Origin: Leptolyngbyaceae cyanobacterium SM1_3_5
GTDB lineage: Bacteria > Cyanobacteriota > Cyanobacteriia > Elainellales > Elainellaceae
Assembly (NCBI GenBank): GCA_012031475.1
Contig: JAAUTJ010000282.1
Coordinates: forward strand, 1-6,502
Direction of reading: 5' to 3'
DNA length: 6,502 nucleotides
Shown: piece by piece, positions 5,482 to 6,502 of the stretch
Numbering within the stretch: the stretch's first letter is position 1
Layout: every line of letters starts with the position of its first letter
The notes under the pieces: model-generated
Told to the model about the DNA's origin: nothing
Database searches by the model: none
What the model saw: only the letters and a program-made list of their open reading frames with translations
Position numbers and translations under genes: made by a program

Positions 5482-6502
5482 ATGGCAGACGCTCCTCGGC
5501 ATCGTGTGGTTATTGTTGGCGGCGGATTTGGTGGCCTCTACACCGCAAAGGCGCTCGGTGGCGCTGCCGTAGATGTGACGCTGATCGACAAGCGCAACTT
5601 TCACTTGTTTCAGCCATTGCTCTATCAGGTGGCGACGGGTGGCTTGTCGGCAGGTGACATTTCCTCGCCCATTCGCGCCATCCTGAGCCGCTATCGCAAC
5701 GTCAAAGTGCTGATGGATGAAGTCACCACGATCGATTCGCAGGCCAAGCGCGTCATTCTGCAAAACGGCGAAATCGAATACGATACGCTGGTTGTCGCAA
5801 CGGGTGTGAGCCATCACTATTTCGGCAATGACGATTGGGCAGCGATCGCGCCGGGACTGAAAACGGTTGAAGATGCGCTGGAAATGCGCCGCCGAATTTT
5901 TCTGGCCTTTGAAGCCGCCGAAAAGGAAACCGACGCCGAAAAGCGACGGGCGTGGCTGACGTTTGTGGTCGTCGGCGGTGGCCCCACCGGAGTCGAGCTA
6001 GCGGGCGCACTGGCTGAACTGGCCTACAGCACCTTGAAATCGGATTTTCGCAACATCGACACGAGCGAGGCGCGGATTTTGCTTCTGGAAGGACTCGATC
6101 GCGTCTTGCCGCCTTACCCGTCGGATCTGTCCGCTGCCGCTGCCGACTCGCTAGAGCGCTTGGGCGTCACCGTACAAACCAAAACGCTCGTCACCAAAAT
6201 TGCGGACGATATTGTCACAATCAAGCAGGGCGATTCGACTGAAGAAATTCCGGCTCGCACCATTTTGTGGGCAGCAGGCGTCAAGGCGTCGGCAATGGGC
6301 AAAGTGCTGGCCGATCGCGCACAGGCCGAACTCGATCGCGTCGGGCGCGTCATGGTTGCGCCGAATCTTTCGCTGCCTGCTCATCCCGATACTTTTCGTG
6401 GTCGGAGATTTGGCACATTACGTCGCATCAGGGCGACAAGCCGCTGCCTGGAGGTTGCCCCGGTTGCGATGCAGCAAGGCAGCTACTGTGGCGAAATTGA
6501 TC
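5482..6502 (+). CDS. Type II NAD(P)H dehydrogenase (NDH-2), 3' partial, several frameshifts near the edge
   Basis: From the ATG at 5482 the frame is open to the window edge (about 340 codons; families run ~390-450, so the end is missing). NDH-2 enzymes are peripheral flavoproteins that oxidise NAD(P)H and reduce quinone without pumping protons. Signatures: FAD-binding VVIVGGGFGGLYTAKAL (residues 9-25), the NDH-2 hallmark KRNFHLFQPLLYQVATGGLS, VVATGVSHHYFG, the NAD(P)H-binding VVGGGPTGVELAGAL (from residue 163) and ILWAAGV (to residue 267). After 6390 four single-base insertions break the frame: a T in 6393-6396, G 6422, a G at 6453/6454, and T 6487. Removing them gives TFVVGDLAHYSHQGDKPLPG then VAPVAMQQGSYVAKLI, the expected quinone-proximal region. 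Which Ndb paralogue it is cannot be decided. Only a weak AAGG (5473-5476) precedes the ATG; an in-frame TTG at 5461 is the alternative start. Confidence 0.93.
   Translation, partial: MADAPRHRVVIVGGGFGGLYTAKALGGAAVDVTLIDKRNFHLFQPLLYQVATGGLSAGDISSPIRAILSRYRNVKVLMDEVTTIDSQAKRVILQNGEIEYDTLVVATGVSHHYFGNDDWAAIAPGLKTVEDALEMRRRIFLAFEAAEKETDAEKRRAWLTFVVVGGGPTGVELAGALAELAYSTLKSDFRNIDTSEARILLLEGLDRVLPPYPSDLSAAAADSLERLGVTVQTKTLVTKIADDIVTIKQGDSTEEIPARTILWAAGVKASAMGKVLADRAQAELDRVGRVMVAPNLSLPAHPDTFRGRRFGTLRRIRATSRCLEVAPVAMQQGSYCGEID

Larger units (their letters stand above)
538..5849. repeat. HIP1 octamer GCGATCGC, 13 copies
   Basis: Exact GCGATCGC begins at 538, 678, 817, 850, 2396, 2582, 3081, 4155, 4313, 4601, 4885, 5339 and 5842. 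One is in the DUF4258 gene, and at least two (4601, 5339) are intergenic. Many more near-matches (CGATCGC, GCGATCG) occur. This density is the hallmark of HIP1-rich cyanobacterial genomes. The coordinates span the first to the last copy; the bases between are not part of the repeat. Confidence 0.95.

Noticed and set aside
6267..6500. A plus-strand frame that looks like a separate small protein overlapping the dehydrogenase.
   Set aside because: Its segment HQGDKPLPG is a piece of the dehydrogenase itself, displaced by the one-base insertions; the rest is out-of-frame noise.

Overview
The window looks like a piece of a cyanobacterial chromosome. The octamer GCGATCGC (HIP1) occurs 13 times in 6.5 kb, against about 0.1 expected in random sequence. 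Several genes also belong to families I know mainly from cyanobacteria: DUF4168, a 'DEVxYRDGYVxGQ' membrane protein, and a DUF4258/DUF2283 pair. I cannot name the genus.

Layout: (1) 1-1664 (+) is the 3' part of a PAS-GGDEF-EAL cyclic-di-GMP signalling protein, split by a one-base deletion near 705. (2) 1683-2145 (-) converges on it with an 18-bp gap and encodes a small secreted DUF4168 protein, frameshifted in a 7-base A/T run inside its signal peptide. (3) 2254-2850 (-) is a membrane CDP-alcohol phosphatidyltransferase-like enzyme. Its last codons lie in a tandem heptamer repeat, and a 20-bp perfect palindrome follows its stop. (4) 3026-3467 (+) is an overlapping two-gene DUF4258-DUF2283 module, more AT-rich than its surroundings and resembling a toxin-antitoxin pair. 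(5) 3539-4552 (+) is an intact purM. (6) 4675-5235 (+) is a single-pass membrane protein with a Pro/Ala-rich tail, followed by a good intrinsic terminator. (7) 5482 to the right edge (+) is a type II NAD(P)H dehydrogenase, cut by the window edge and carrying four one-base insertions in its last ~110 bases.

The genes do not form one pathway: they are signalling, lipid, purine and respiratory housekeeping genes plus one small accessory module. I see no convincing new multi-gene system. The most informative observation is that three of the seven loci carry frameshifts that leave the surrounding protein sequence undamaged. That pattern points to sequencing or assembly error more than to old pseudogenes, and it decides how these genes should be annotated. 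The DUF4258-DUF2283 pair is the best candidate for poorly characterised biology.
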